From JAHBVH01 sp034432375 (lineage in GTDB: Bacteria; Chloroflexota; Anaerolineae; Caldilineales; Caldilineaceae), in the NCBI GenBank assembly GCA_034432375.1, contig DAOUCA010000118.1, positions 10,248 through 74,247 of the forward strand: 64,000 nucleotides of DNA. The letters run 5' to 3'. A program made the translations under genes and the position numbers. Under the pieces are notes generated by a model, which worked only from the letters and a program-made list of their open reading frames with translations, was not told the origin of the DNA and ran no database searches. The first letter of the stretch is position 1, and the number at the start of each line of letters is the position of its first letter. This document shows, in pieces, positions 39,963-48,771 of the stretch.

Positions 39963-42338
39963 CTACTTTGCGATGATTGGCAGATAAATATTGACTGTCC
40001 CGCCCCCCAGATCGCCTTTGGGGATGGCGTGAATCGCATTTTTGTCCTGCGCATAGAAGACAAGCCGATATTTTGCTGTTTCGCTTTCGGCTTCGGTGAA
40101 GCCATTGACATAGGTAAACTCGTAGCGGCCATCACCATCGGGATCTTCCAACTTAACCGTTGGCACTGCGAGATTAAGCGTGGGGTTGCTGACGGCGTCG
40201 ATTGGTTCGGTAAAGCTGGGCGGATAAACCGCAGCCCAAACCACATCGATCGTTTCGGCTCCTTCTGCAATCGTGGCAAAGAGTGTACGGGTTGCGCCAC
40301 TCTCTTCAACTGTGCCGGCACTGGTAATCTGTGGCCGTAGCGAGCCAAAGAAGCGGGTGACAAAACGACTTTGGGCAACTGTGCCATCACCATTGGTAAA
40401 GAGCGCATCACCGTTGTCATCCATCTGTGGTGCTTGGTTAACACCAGTGGTGGCGACGGCCAACTTGGCCTCGGTAAAGCAACTGTTGAGATCCAGGCTA
40501 TCGGCAATGCACGAGAAGAAGGCATCCGAGAAGTAGGCCCCTTGGGCCGATGCATAGGCATTTTTGTCATCGCTGGTCGAGGTAATAATTACACGCCCAG
40601 GCTTGGAGAGCGTGTTCAGATCGGTTGGATCGGTGCGGCTGATAAAGCTGCCAGAGAGACAAGCTTCGAGCACCACTGTCACCTGATCGACCCCCGTAGC
40701 GGTTTCGACCTGCGTGATCCAGCCGTTGAGTTGCGCTGGTGTCATGGCAACCCCATCACCACAGCCGTCCAGGCAGAATTTATCGACAAAGCCATGGTCG
40801 GCGAGATAAACAAAGAGCGGTTTGCCCGGCCCGACTTTGCCGGTGGCCCAGGTGACCAGCGCGCTTTCGATGGCAGCGGGGGTAGATGGCGTCAGATCGA
40901 CATCATCGGTTAGCCCATCGTTGTCGGCGTCTTGCTGGTTGGGCGCAATATAGTAGATATCGTCATCGCTAAAGCCGGCACTTTTGAAGATGCGATAGGT
41001 GCGGTTGGCGATATTGTAGATATTCGATTGCAGCCCGTTGCTATCGTTGCGTCCGGCAATGATCACGACCGCACCTTGCACATTGCCCAGCCGCTTTACG
41101 GTGAGATTTTTCTCGTCCTTGTTGCCTTGGGCATCAAAGAGCTCGATCTTGATGTTGTTATCACCCACCGCTAACCCGACATTTTCAACGCGAAAATCGT
41201 CGCTGCCGCCTGCCAGGCTATAATCCCACCCCGTCACGCCAGCAGTCCCATTGGTCACCTTGACCCGACTGAGATTGTTGCCGCTATCCGCTGCGGTGCC
41301 GATAAAGGTTAAGGTGCTGCCGGCAATGGTCACCACGCCGCTATCGACCGGTGAACTCAAGGTCAGAGCGGGTTGGGTGGTATCGGCCGGCGGCGTCAGT
41401 AGACAGCTCGGCTCGCCAGAAGGGAGGCTCTGGTTGTTGGAAAAGTCAATCGCCCGCACATTGACCGTATAGCTCTGCCCGGTCGTCAATGAGTCGACGG
41501 TGGTAAAGGTCGTGTCGTCATCGTTGACGTCAACAACACCCGAGATATCACCGGCATAGGTGACGCGATACCCTTTGACATCGCGCTCTGGGCTTGCTTG
41601 CCACTGCACATTGAGCGTAGTGGCATCGCCGGCAAAACAGCGAATATTTTGGGGCGCATTCGGCGGCGTGGTGTCTACCGTAACTGCCACTTCATAATTC
41701 ACATCACTGCCAAACTTGGTTGGGTCAAATTGGCGCAACTCTACAAAATAGTCGCCGTTTTTTGTGGCATCCCACTCGAGCACTACCTCTGGTCCAAAGG
41801 AGTTTTGTCCCTGTCCACTCAAGGTGTCGTTACAGGCATCATAGAGGTTGATGATCGCATCCGCTTTGTCGCTGAGGTTGGTCAGCTTGATGATGTAGGT
41901 TTTGCCTGCCGTCGCCGTAAAACGCAACCAGTCGGCATCGCCATTGTCATGAAAGGTATGGGTGGCCTTGGTGCCATCGGTGGGCCTTGCCACCGCCCGT
42001 ACACAGATGTCATCATCTTCAAAGGGATCGCCACCGGTTTCTGGTGGCTTGGGCGTAGCAGTCGGCGTCGGATTGTTGACGGGATTTGCCACAATGGCGG
42101 CCAGAAAGCCGCTCTGTATGACAAAGCCGGCACTGGCCGATGTGCCGGGTGCGCTTTGGCCGAGCGCATCTTGTAGCACGAAGTTGGCTGACGCCGATTG
42201 CCCCCCGCCGCCAGTCAAAGAATTCCACCGTAGGTCAAAATTGGCCGATGATTGGGCCAATACAACGGTTGTCCCCAGTAGGGCAACCAAAATCGCGATC
42301 ATGCGGACAAGCGCTCGGGTTTTTCTCATAGCTCGCAT
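39963..42338 (-). CDS. Secreted PPC-FN3 protein with C13/caspase-like peptidase domain
   Basis: The 791-residue protein has a signal peptide (MIAILVALLGTTVVLAQ) and an N-terminal S-x-N-F-x-L/GGGGQSASANFVLQDALGQ-type segment often seen in Chloroflexota secreted proteins. After a Pro/Thr linker come PPC (about 105-215), FN3 (about 220-310), Ig-like and peptidase domains. Candidate catalytic residues are His515 (YLADHGFVDKFC) and Cys560 (VLEACLSGSF). It ends NIYLPIIAK. ATG 42338 is 7 bp after the stop of the fibre-like gene, with AGG before it, so the two are probably cotranscribed. It is closely related to the last part of the LRR protease, pointing to tandem duplication with exchange of N-terminal modules. 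Confidence 0.87.
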   Translation of the reverse strand: MRAMRKTRALVRMIAILVALLGTTVVLAQSSANFDLRWNSLTGGGGQSASANFVLQDALGQSAPGTSASAGFVIQSGFLAAIVANPVNNPTPTATPKPPETGGDPFEDDDICVRAVARPTDGTKATHTFHDNGDADWLRFTATAGKTYIIKLTNLSDKADAIINLYDACNDTLSGQGQNSFGPEVVLEWDATKNGDYFVELRQFDPTKFGSDVNYEVAVTVDTTPPNAPQNIRCFAGDATTLNVQWQASPERDVKGYRVTYAGDISGVVDVNDDDTTFTTVDSLTTGQSYTVNVRAIDFSNNQSLPSGEPSCLLTPPADTTQPALTLSSPVDSGVVTIAGSTLTFIGTAADSGNNLSRVKVTNGTAGVTGWDYSLAGGSDDFRVENVGLAVGDNNIKIELFDAQGNKDEKNLTVKRLGNVQGAVVIIAGRNDSNGLQSNIYNIANRTYRIFKSAGFSDDDIYYIAPNQQDADNDGLTDDVDLTPSTPAAIESALVTWATGKVGPGKPLFVYLADHGFVDKFCLDGCGDGVAMTPAQLNGWITQVETATGVDQVTVVLEACLSGSFISRTDPTDLNTLSKPGRVIITSTSDDKNAYASAQGAYFSDAFFSCIADSLDLNSCFTEAKLAVATTGVNQAPQMDDNGDALFTNGDGTVAQSRFVTRFFGSLRPQITSAGTVEESGATRTLFATIAEGAETIDVVWAAVYPPSFTEPIDAVSNPTLNLAVPTVKLEDPDGDGRYEFTYVNGFTEAESETAKYRLVFYAQDKNAIHAIPKGDLGGGTVNIYLPIIAK

Positions 42339-42345
42339 GAAAGAC

Positions 42346-43410
42346 CTATTGAACTGCCGTGTAGGAGATTTCAACTGTGTGTAAGATGACACTGTCCCCA
42401 TACGTTTCTGTGCCGGACCCAAGCCGTTGCAACGTAACGACCCAATTATCCCGCGCAAACTTATTGGCCGGCATGGTGAACGTTTGGCTATAGATCGTAC
42501 GGTTGCCATTGGCGCTTACGGCGACGGTGGGCGAGCCATCTGCATTTTGGGAGGCAACATCGGCAAAGACATTGCCGACGCTATAAGAGCGAGGACGAAT
42601 AAAGAAGCCAGCGTTACCACCGTTATTGGTCGTCACCTGAAAGTAAATACGTAGCACAACATCGCTGGTGCCATCCCAGTCACTCGGTTTCGTGATCCAA
42701 AGATAGGCCGCACTGCTAAAATTGGCTGCCCAGTCAAGCCCTAACGCACTTTGCTTAATCACTGCGTCCCCTGGTGTATAACTCAGCGCATTGGCCGGAT
42801 AGGAGAGGGTACGTGTCCGATTTCTAATATCGTTGGCGGTGATACTTTCATCCACAATCGTGCTACTATCGTGGGTGTGGCTAGCCAGTGCAAAGGCCGC
42901 GGCACTATTGTTCTCCAGCCGGGCCGCATTGTTGGCGTTGCCGGCTGTCGCGGCATAGATCGCGTAGGCAACGTGAGCAATCCGCTGACGGGGCGTGGTT
43001 TCGGGGTCGCTCCCGACCGTAATGCCGAGAAAGAGATCCTGGCCATTGAAGAGTGTCAGGTCGAGCGCGGTTGTGTCGCCGAGTAATGTGCTAAAAAGCC
43101 CTTTGTTGACAGTAATACTCTTGCTTTCTGTCCAGAGTGCCGAACCATCGGTCGCCACGGCATAGAGCCGAAAAGCCATCGTGTAAGAGCCATCCGGCTT
43201 GGGTTGGCCCGTTAGTGGATCGAGTAGGCGCCCTTGATAGCTGATCATTGGTGCGGCGGCGACGCTCTCTTGTATAATCGTCGGAGCGTTTGCCGGGGTG
43301 ACGTGCGCACGCGGAGCCGCTTCCACCGTCGGGATGTACCAAATAAAGAGCAAAGTCAGCAGCATACCAAGAATAAAGATCGTAGCTGAACTAAGGAAAC
43401 GTCTGAGCAC
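42346..43410 (-). CDS. Secreted fibre-like protein
   Basis: The 354-residue protein has a signal anchor (about residues 8-30). A domain starting ISYQGRLLDPLTGQPKPDG and continuing YTMAFRLYAVATDGSALW is found in many bacterial secreted proteins and resembles the start of tail-fibre or adhesin-like proteins. A middle segment (ATAGNANNAARLENNSAAAF, HTHDSSTIVDES) is typical of trimeric fibre shafts, and the C-terminal 150 residues form an all-beta domain. It lacks the FLPL tail of its neighbours. It is the first gene of a two-gene unit with the 791-residue protease-like gene. Role unknown; surface adhesion or a partner of the protease are possible. Confidence 0.75.
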   Translation of the reverse strand: MLRRFLSSATIFILGMLLTLLFIWYIPTVEAAPRAHVTPANAPTIIQESVAAAPMISYQGRLLDPLTGQPKPDGSYTMAFRLYAVATDGSALWTESKSITVNKGLFSTLLGDTTALDLTLFNGQDLFLGITVGSDPETTPRQRIAHVAYAIYAATAGNANNAARLENNSAAAFALASHTHDSSTIVDESITANDIRNRTRTLSYPANALSYTPGDAVIKQSALGLDWAANFSSAAYLWITKPSDWDGTSDVVLRIYFQVTTNNGGNAGFFIRPRSYSVGNVFADVASQNADGSPTVAVSANGNRTIYSQTFTMPANKFARDNWVVTLQRLGSGTETYGDSVILHTVEISYTAVQ

Positions 43411-43970
43411 GGGAACAAGCTCCTACTGGTCTGAATGTTCTCTGGATGAGTCTATTGTGAGCGCTGGTATACCGACGAGTAGCGCAGTAAGTAATCATTA
43501 CTCTTGTGAGAAGTGTTACTTTCTGGCGCTCGTCCGTATAGCTTGAATGGTGGTGACTGAAGCGCAAGAACGGGTAAGGCAAAAAGAGCGATTACTATGT
43601 TGTTAGAGCAATGAAGCGACTTGGTTGGGATGTAGTTAAAGCGTTGTTGGAACAATTGCTTGATGAATGGGATACACTGTCGAACAGTATACCGCAAGCC
43701 CTATCACTTGTCTATAGGTTTTTTAAACGGTTTTGCACATGAAATCGTCTTCTGTTTACAGTCTGCTGATCGTTTGCTCCCCTGTAGTAGTATCAATTGG
43801 CACCAGACCAACAGCGCCGCCACTCTATACACAACAGCCTTACATTGACCAATGTTTAAGTAGTACAGTCGCTGTCTGACTGAAACCGCACTTGTCTACC
43901 AGGATAGACAGCCGTGTTGGGGTTGTCTGTGCGTTACTGCACACCATCGCTGCGCGGAATGTCATTGATA

Positions 43971-43999
43971 TTGCATTCAGAAAGCGAACGTACTATAAT
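43971..43999 (+). promoter_or_regulatory. Promoter candidate for the sugar ABC transporter operon
   Basis: TTGCAT (43971-43976) and TATAAT (43994-43999) are separated by 17 nt, 170 bp before the binding-protein ATG. ATCAATTGGCAC overlaps the -10/start region (43998-44009) and is repeated exactly at 43792-43803, a possible regulator site. The remainder of the 759-bp gap 43411-44169 shows no gene I can support. A 15-bp direct repeat (CATTTARACAAGACC) at 44127-44157 lies just before the ribosome site. Confidence 0.55.
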
Positions 44000-44169
44000 C
44001 AATTGGCACAAGTGGCACTATTCTTGATGTGTGAACATCCGTGATGACCACTCGCTCTCCCATGCCAGACACAATAACCGTAGTAAAACTGAATATCTCT
44101 GCAATTTCTAAATGGTTCCTTTGCGCCATTTAGACAAGACCCCATTTAAACAAGACCAAGGAGTGTCTT

Positions 44170-45507
44170 ATGCAATCCAAGAACCATTTGAGTCGACGCG
44201 ATTTCTTGAAGTTTTCTGCAATGGGCGCGGGTGCGCTGGCGGTGGCGGCGTGCGCTGCCCCCGGTGCTGCCCCAGCCGCAGCCCCGGCAGCCGGTGGTGA
44301 CGCCGCGGCTGCGGCCGGCGCCGGCAAGCTGGAAATTTTCTCCTGGTGGACAGCGGGTGGTGAAGTCGAAGGGCTGAATCATCTTTTCGATATCTACAAG
44401 CGTGACAATCCAGGAGTAGAGGTCATCAATGCAGCTGTTGCGGCGCAGGGTGCCGGCCAAGGTGGCGAGATGAAGGCGCTGCTCGAAACCCGCATGTTGG
44501 GTGGCGACCCGCCCGAAAGCTTCCAGGTGCACTTGGGTCACGAGCTGATCGATAGCCATGTGGTCGCCGGTCGCATGGAGCCTCTCGATGATCTCTACGC
44601 ATCCGAAGGCTGGGACAAAGTCTTCCCGCCCGACCTGATGAACGTGATTATGTACGATGGCCATCCCTGGTCCGTGCCCGTCAACATTCACCGCTCGAAC
44701 TTGATGTGGTATCGTCCCGGCAAGCTCGACGCCATTGGCGCCACCGAATTGCCCAAAGATTGGGACGAGTTCCTGGTCATGGCCGAAGCGATGAAGGCCA
44801 AGGGGATCCCAGCGATTGCGCTGGCGGGTGCCGGCGGCGGTGGCAACGGCCAGACCATGGAATGCATCATTCTGTCGGTCTTTGGTGCCAAGGATTGGCC
44901 GGGCTTGTTTGACGGCACCGTTTCTTGGTCCGATGAACGCATGACCCATGCGTTGGAGATTATGAACAAGCTCTATGACTACGCCCAGCCCGATTACCTG
45001 AGCGAGTCCGGAACTGGTGTCAATGATATGTTGATGAACGACGATGGCCCGTTCATGATGATTAGCGGTGACTGGCTGCACGGTTACTACAAGTCCAAGG
45101 AGTTCACCGATTACAAGTGGGCAGCCAGCCCCGGCACGGATGGCATCTATCTCCTGCTCTCCGACTCATTCGGCCTGCCCAAGGGTGTAAAATATCGCGA
45201 CAACGCGATCGCCTGGCTAAAGGTATGCGGCTCCAAGGAAGGCCAGGACGCCTTCAACCCGATCAAGGGCTCCATCCCGGCGCGCACCGACGCTGATCCC
45301 AGCCTGTATGACGAGGAACAACTGTGGCAAATGGAGCAGTGGAAGAGCAACACGCTGGTCGGTAGCCTGCAGCATGGCGCGGCCGCCAAGCAAAGCTTCT
45401 TGGTGGACTACGACCAGAAGCTCAATGATATGATTGCGACCCGAGACGTCGCCGCCACCCAAGCGGCGCTGGTTCAGGCAGCGGAGGATGCGGCATTTGG
45501 CCAATAA
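44170..45507 (+). CDS. Sugar-binding lipoprotein of a CUT1 ABC transporter, Tat-exported
   Basis: The 445-residue family 1 extracellular solute-binding protein has a twin-arginine signal (LSRRDFLKFSAMG) with lipobox VAAC and an Ala/Pro/Gly-rich spacer. Its mature domain starts KLEIFSWWTAGGEVEGLNHL. Binding-cleft features are PVNIHRSNLMWYR, PKDWDEFL and SDSFGLPKG, as in CUT1 proteins for oligosaccharides or sugar alcohols. AAGGAG stands before the ATG. It is followed by two MalF/MalG-type permeases and no ATPase, as is usual where a shared MsmK/UgpC ATPase serves several transporters. Nearby sugar-acid genes hint at plant- or polysaccharide-derived sugars, but the ligand is not determined. Confidence 0.92.
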   Translation: MQSKNHLSRRDFLKFSAMGAGALAVAACAAPGAAPAAAPAAGGDAAAAAGAGKLEIFSWWTAGGEVEGLNHLFDIYKRDNPGVEVINAAVAAQGAGQGGEMKALLETRMLGGDPPESFQVHLGHELIDSHVVAGRMEPLDDLYASEGWDKVFPPDLMNVIMYDGHPWSVPVNIHRSNLMWYRPGKLDAIGATELPKDWDEFLVMAEAMKAKGIPAIALAGAGGGGNGQTMECIILSVFGAKDWPGLFDGTVSWSDERMTHALEIMNKLYDYAQPDYLSESGTGVNDMLMNDDGPFMMISGDWLHGYYKSKEFTDYKWAASPGTDGIYLLLSDSFGLPKGVKYRDNAIAWLKVCGSKEGQDAFNPIKGSIPARTDADPSLYDEEQLWQMEQWKSNTLVGSLQHGAAAKQSFLVDYDQKLNDMIATRDVAATQAALVQAAEDAAFGQ

Positions 45508-45535
45508 AACCATGCCGTTGGTGGGGGAGGGTAAT

Positions 45536-46450
45536 GTGTCCGCCTCCCCCACGCAGACGACTCGCAGACGCAGGCGTTGGCTACGCAGCGACATGGCCCT
45601 CGCCTTTTTGGTGATCCTGCCCTCGATCATCGCGGTGGCGGTCTTCATTTACGGCTTCATCGGTTGGACATTCTATATCTCGGTAACGGACTGGAAGAGT
45701 TCGGTCGTTGACTTCACCTTTGTGGGGCTGAAGAACTGGATCCGCATGATCAACGACCGCCGCTTCCAAGTCGACCTGCGCAATTTGCTCTTCTACGCCA
45801 TTGGCTTTATGAGTCAGTGTATTGTGATTGGGTTTATTCTCGCTACCTTGCTGGATCAAAAGATTAAAGGGGAAGCCTTCTTTCGGACTCTCTTTATCTT
45901 TCCCTTTGCCGTCAGTGGGATCGTCACCGGCGTGACTTGGCAGTGGCTGATGCAGCCGGCGACCGGCATCAATCTCCTCTTCGCCAAGATCGGCATGGCG
46001 TGGTTCCGGCCCAACTGGGCGTCGGATCTCCACTATGGCATCTGGGCGGTGACGATTGCCGCGTCCTGGCAATTTTCTGGCTATGTGATGGCGCTCTATC
46101 TGGCCGGGTTGCGTGGCATTCCTGGGGAACTGCGCGAAGCCGCGGCCATTGATGGTGCTGGACCTTGGGCGATCTACCGCTATATTATTATCCCGCTGTT
46201 GATGCCGGTCACCTTCACTGCGATCATCCTGACCGGCATGAATGCCATCCGCGTCTTCGACATTGTCGCGGCGCTTGGTGGCCCTGGACCAGGTAACAAT
46301 ATCGACACGTTGGCGCTCAACATGTACCAAACCACCTTCAACGCCTACCGATTCTCGTTGGGGGCGACGATCGGCTCTGTGATGATGCTTCTTGCGCTTT
46401 TCCTGATCATCCCGTACCTCAGAAGCCTACAACTGGAGACCGAACGATGA
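45536..46450 (+). CDS. CUT1 sugar ABC transporter permease (MalF type)
   Basis: The 304-residue membrane protein has six helices. The first is ALAFLVILPSIIAVAVFIYG, and the EAA motif ELREAAAIDGAGPWAIYRYI contacts the ATPase. The ORF is open far into the binding-protein gene. GTG 45536 is preferred because GGGGGAGGG ends 5 nt before it; ATG 45512, just after the binding-protein stop, is the alternative. Its stop overlaps the next permease start by 4 nt. Confidence 0.92.
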   Translation: MSASPTQTTRRRRRWLRSDMALAFLVILPSIIAVAVFIYGFIGWTFYISVTDWKSSVVDFTFVGLKNWIRMINDRRFQVDLRNLLFYAIGFMSQCIVIGFILATLLDQKIKGEAFFRTLFIFPFAVSGIVTGVTWQWLMQPATGINLLFAKIGMAWFRPNWASDLHYGIWAVTIAASWQFSGYVMALYLAGLRGIPGELREAAAIDGAGPWAIYRYIIIPLLMPVTFTAIILTGMNAIRVFDIVAALGGPGPGNNIDTLALNMYQTTFNAYRFSLGATIGSVMMLLALFLIIPYLRSLQLETER

Positions 46451-47274
46451 AGCTGCAACGATTCTGGACCCATGGTGCGATCTATCTGGTATTGCTGGCC
46501 TTTGCTGCCTTCTATGCCATGCCGATCTATGTCTTGCTCATCACGGGGTTGAAGCCCTTTCAAGATATCAATGTGACCCGCATGTGGGAACTGCCGAAAG
46601 GGATCTACTTCGGTAGTTTTTCTGAGGCATGGACGTTGGTCGCGCCGAACTTCAAGAACAGCGTAATGATTACCGTTCCCGCGGCGGTTATCTCGTCGAT
46701 GATTGGCTCGATCAATGGCTATATCTTTGCCAAATGGCGTTTTAAGGGGGCGGACACGCTCTTTATCCTCTTCTTAGTCGGCATGTTCCTGCCCTACCAG
46801 GGCATCCTCATTCCGCTGGTCTTGACGTTGCAAACTGTCCATCTCTACGGCACGTTGCCTGGGCTGATTCTCACCCACTGTATCTTCGGTATCCCGATTA
46901 CGGCGCTACTGTTCCGTAGCTACTATTCGGGGATCCCCAATGAATTGTTGGACGCCGGCAAGATCGATGGCTGTGGCTTTTTCGGCCTTTACCGCTGGAT
47001 CCTGCTGCCCATCTCCATGCCTGCTTTTGCCGTGGTCTTGCTCTGGCAATTCACCACCATCTGGAATGACTACCTGATCGGCCTGGTGGTGCTCAGCAAC
47101 CCCGTCATGGCCCCGGTCAACGTGGCGGTGAAGAATGTCGCCGGCAGCTACTCCGTGGATTGGAATGTACAGATGGCGGCGGCCTTGATCGCGGCAGCAC
47201 CAACCATTATCGTCTATTTGGCTTTGGGAAAATTGTTTATGCGAGGCTTGTTGGCTGGTTCGCTCAAGGGATAA
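46447..47274 (+). CDS. CUT1 sugar ABC transporter permease (MalG type)
   Basis: The 275-residue membrane protein has six helices. The first is WTHGAIYLVLLAFAAFYAMP, and the EAA loop NELLDAGKIDGCGFFGLYRW contacts the ATPase. It has the MalG-type C-terminus (KLFMRGLLAGSLKG). The start overlaps the stop of the MalF-type gene (ATGA), so the pair is translationally coupled. The operon ends here with a REP-like hairpin about 75 bp downstream. Confidence 0.93.
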   Translation: MKLQRFWTHGAIYLVLLAFAAFYAMPIYVLLITGLKPFQDINVTRMWELPKGIYFGSFSEAWTLVAPNFKNSVMITVPAAVISSMIGSINGYIFAKWRFKGADTLFILFLVGMFLPYQGILIPLVLTLQTVHLYGTLPGLILTHCIFGIPITALLFRSYYSGIPNELLDAGKIDGCGFFGLYRWILLPISMPAFAVVLLWQFTTIWNDYLIGLVVLSNPVMAPVNVAVKNVAGSYSVDWNVQMAAALIAAAPTIIVYLALGKLFMRGLLAGSLKG

Positions 47275-47351
47275 GCTGTCGCGCTATGACGCTTCGGCAC
47301 GATCATCGCGCGGACCTGTGTGAACGTAAGAATTTAAATTCAGTAGATGAG

Positions 47352-47402
47352 CGGAGGCTGAGCTTGTCGAAGCCGGTGTGGCTTTGGCAAGCTCAGCTTC
47401 TG
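47352..47402. repeat. REP-like palindrome, GGAGGCTGAGCTTGTCGAAGCC family
   Basis: The left arm (47352-47374) and right arm (47380-47402) are imperfect complements with a very short loop. The sequence matches the inner palindrome at 30512-30603. It lies between the convergent sugar permease and LuxR-type genes and may serve as terminator. Confidence 0.8.
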
Positions 47403-47441
47403 TTTATAAACGTTTCATGGATGGCCGATGTAACTGTCTTG

Positions 47442-48161
47442 TCACAAACCACCACTATCGGTGAGTTTGGCATAACGCATGGCAGCACGCCGACTCGTAA
47501 CATTGAGCTTTTGCAAAATGTGATGTACATGATTTTTTACCGTACCAATCTCCAACACCAACTCCTCGGCAATGGCACGGTTGCTATATCCACCTTTTAA
47601 CAAATGCAGTACCTCAAGTTCGCGCTCGGTGAGATCGGCCAACTTGGCACGGCTATTCTTCCCCTGCTGCCGTTGATTCGCAGCTAATTCATAGACGCGG
47701 GCAATTAGTAGCGCGGTGATTGCGGGCGCAATAATCGGTTGCCCCTGCCAAAGCGCACGGATTTGCTCCAAAAGGGTCTCCGTCGTATCCGTTTCCAAAC
47801 TATACGCAGCTGCGCCCCCTTCGAGGCAGGAAAGAATCAGTTGAAGATCGGTTTCCAGACCAAAAACAAGGACAGAAACCGTGGGCGCTTTTTCCTTGAT
47901 CTCTCGCAACAGGGGAAGGATTGGCATCTCTAAAGCATAGAGATGAACTAGCAAGATTTCACAAGTTTGCAAGCTCACATTCTCTGCCCAACTATCGTGC
48001 GCCACAATATCCTGAAAAGGGATGCTGCCTACAAAGGTCATATCCCGCTGTTGTTCAATACTATCACAGAGGAGATCATGGACAAGCACTGAATTGGAAA
48101 GTGTTGCAATGCGAATTGGCACTCCTTGATTGGCTGAGTTTGTTGCCCTTCCACTGTGCAT
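47442..48161 (-). CDS. LuxR/NarL-type regulator with degenerate receiver domain
   Basis: The 239-residue protein has a receiver-like N-terminal domain (about residues 15-135) and a LuxR-type helix-turn-helix at about 170-235 (LTERELEVLHLLKGGYSNRAIAEEL, GTVKNHVHHILQKLNV). The receiver lacks the hallmark residues. The first-strand acidic pair is replaced (ATLSNSV), the third strand reads ILLVHLYAL with His where the phospho-accepting Asp belongs, and the Lys of strand five is missing (AAAYSLET). It probably works without phosphorylation. Its start overlaps the stop of the stand-alone receiver gene by 1 nt, so the two may act as one split regulator. Confidence 0.87.
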   Translation of the reverse strand: MHSGRATNSANQGVPIRIATLSNSVLVHDLLCDSIEQQRDMTFVGSIPFQDIVAHDSWAENVSLQTCEILLVHLYALEMPILPLLREIKEKAPTVSVLVFGLETDLQLILSCLEGGAAAYSLETDTTETLLEQIRALWQGQPIIAPAITALLIARVYELAANQRQQGKNSRAKLADLTERELEVLHLLKGGYSNRAIAEELVLEIGTVKNHVHHILQKLNVTSRRAAMRYAKLTDSGGL

Positions 48162-48640
48162 TACAGCTCAGACTCTTTCTTTAATTGCTCTAGAAGCGTC
48201 GGGCTGATGAATTCTTGGCCTTTGTGGATCACTTCAATGGCTTTCACCAATTCTTCATATAACATGGATTTGGGTACATAGCCTTTGGCACCTTGGCGCA
48301 TGGCAAAGAGCGCCAAAGGATAGGACTCATGGACAGAGATTATTAACACATGGGTTGAATGGCCACCAGTGTGAACACGATTGGCGGCATGGATACCATC
48401 GACGCTGGGCATTACAGCATCCAAGATGGCAACATCCGGGTGTAGTTCATTAATCAATTTCAGCGCTTGTTGGCCATTGACAGCCTGGCCGACAACTGTG
48501 ATAGAGGCCGTACCAGCTAATAGCTGACAAATAATTTGTCGCATTGCTGGGTGATCATCAGCAACGATTACACGAATTGGTTGCACTGACAGCGATTCAT
48601 CGAAAAATGTCACAGGCAATTCTTTCTTTCTGATAGACAA
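48161..48640 (-). CDS. Stand-alone response-regulator receiver
   Basis: The 159-residue protein is a receiver domain without an output domain. All phosphorylation residues are present: DD in VIVADDHP, Asp in VAILDAVMP, Ser in LIISVHES and Lys in GYVPKSM. It belongs to the NarL group by sequence but lacks the DNA-binding part, which is encoded in the next, overlapping gene beside a degenerate receiver. The start is uncertain: TTG 48640 opens the frame, and GTG near 48613 is possible. It could be phosphorylated by the histidine kinase encoded 1 kb upstream. Confidence 0.85.
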   Translation of the reverse strand: MSIRKKELPVTFFDESLSVQPIRVIVADDHPAMRQIICQLLAGTASITVVGQAVNGQQALKLINELHPDVAILDAVMPSVDGIHAANRVHTGGHSTHVLIISVHESYPLALFAMRQGAKGYVPKSMLYEELVKAIEVIHKGQEFISPTLLEQLKKESEL

Positions 48641-48771
48641 CCCATTGAAAAATAGAACGTATGTACTGCCCTTCGTGCCTATGCTGGCGACTAGTAGAGT
48701 AACGCGATTTTGTAGAAATATAAATGGGGGAAAGTGAGTATCATTCGGTGGGGAATTCCCTCTTCCTACTG

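Noticed and set aside
42346..43410. Prophage tail region
   Set aside because: Only one fibre-like secreted protein with a signal peptide is present. There are no capsid, terminase, tail-tube or lysis genes.
43660..43848. 62-codon plus-strand ORF in the 43.4-44.2 kb gap
   Set aside because: No ribosome site, no recognisable sequence pattern, and composition like non-coding DNA.
44146..45081. 311-codon minus-strand ORF over the sugar-binding protein
   Set aside because: The plus-strand frame has a Tat signal, lipobox and family motifs; the antisense frame has none.
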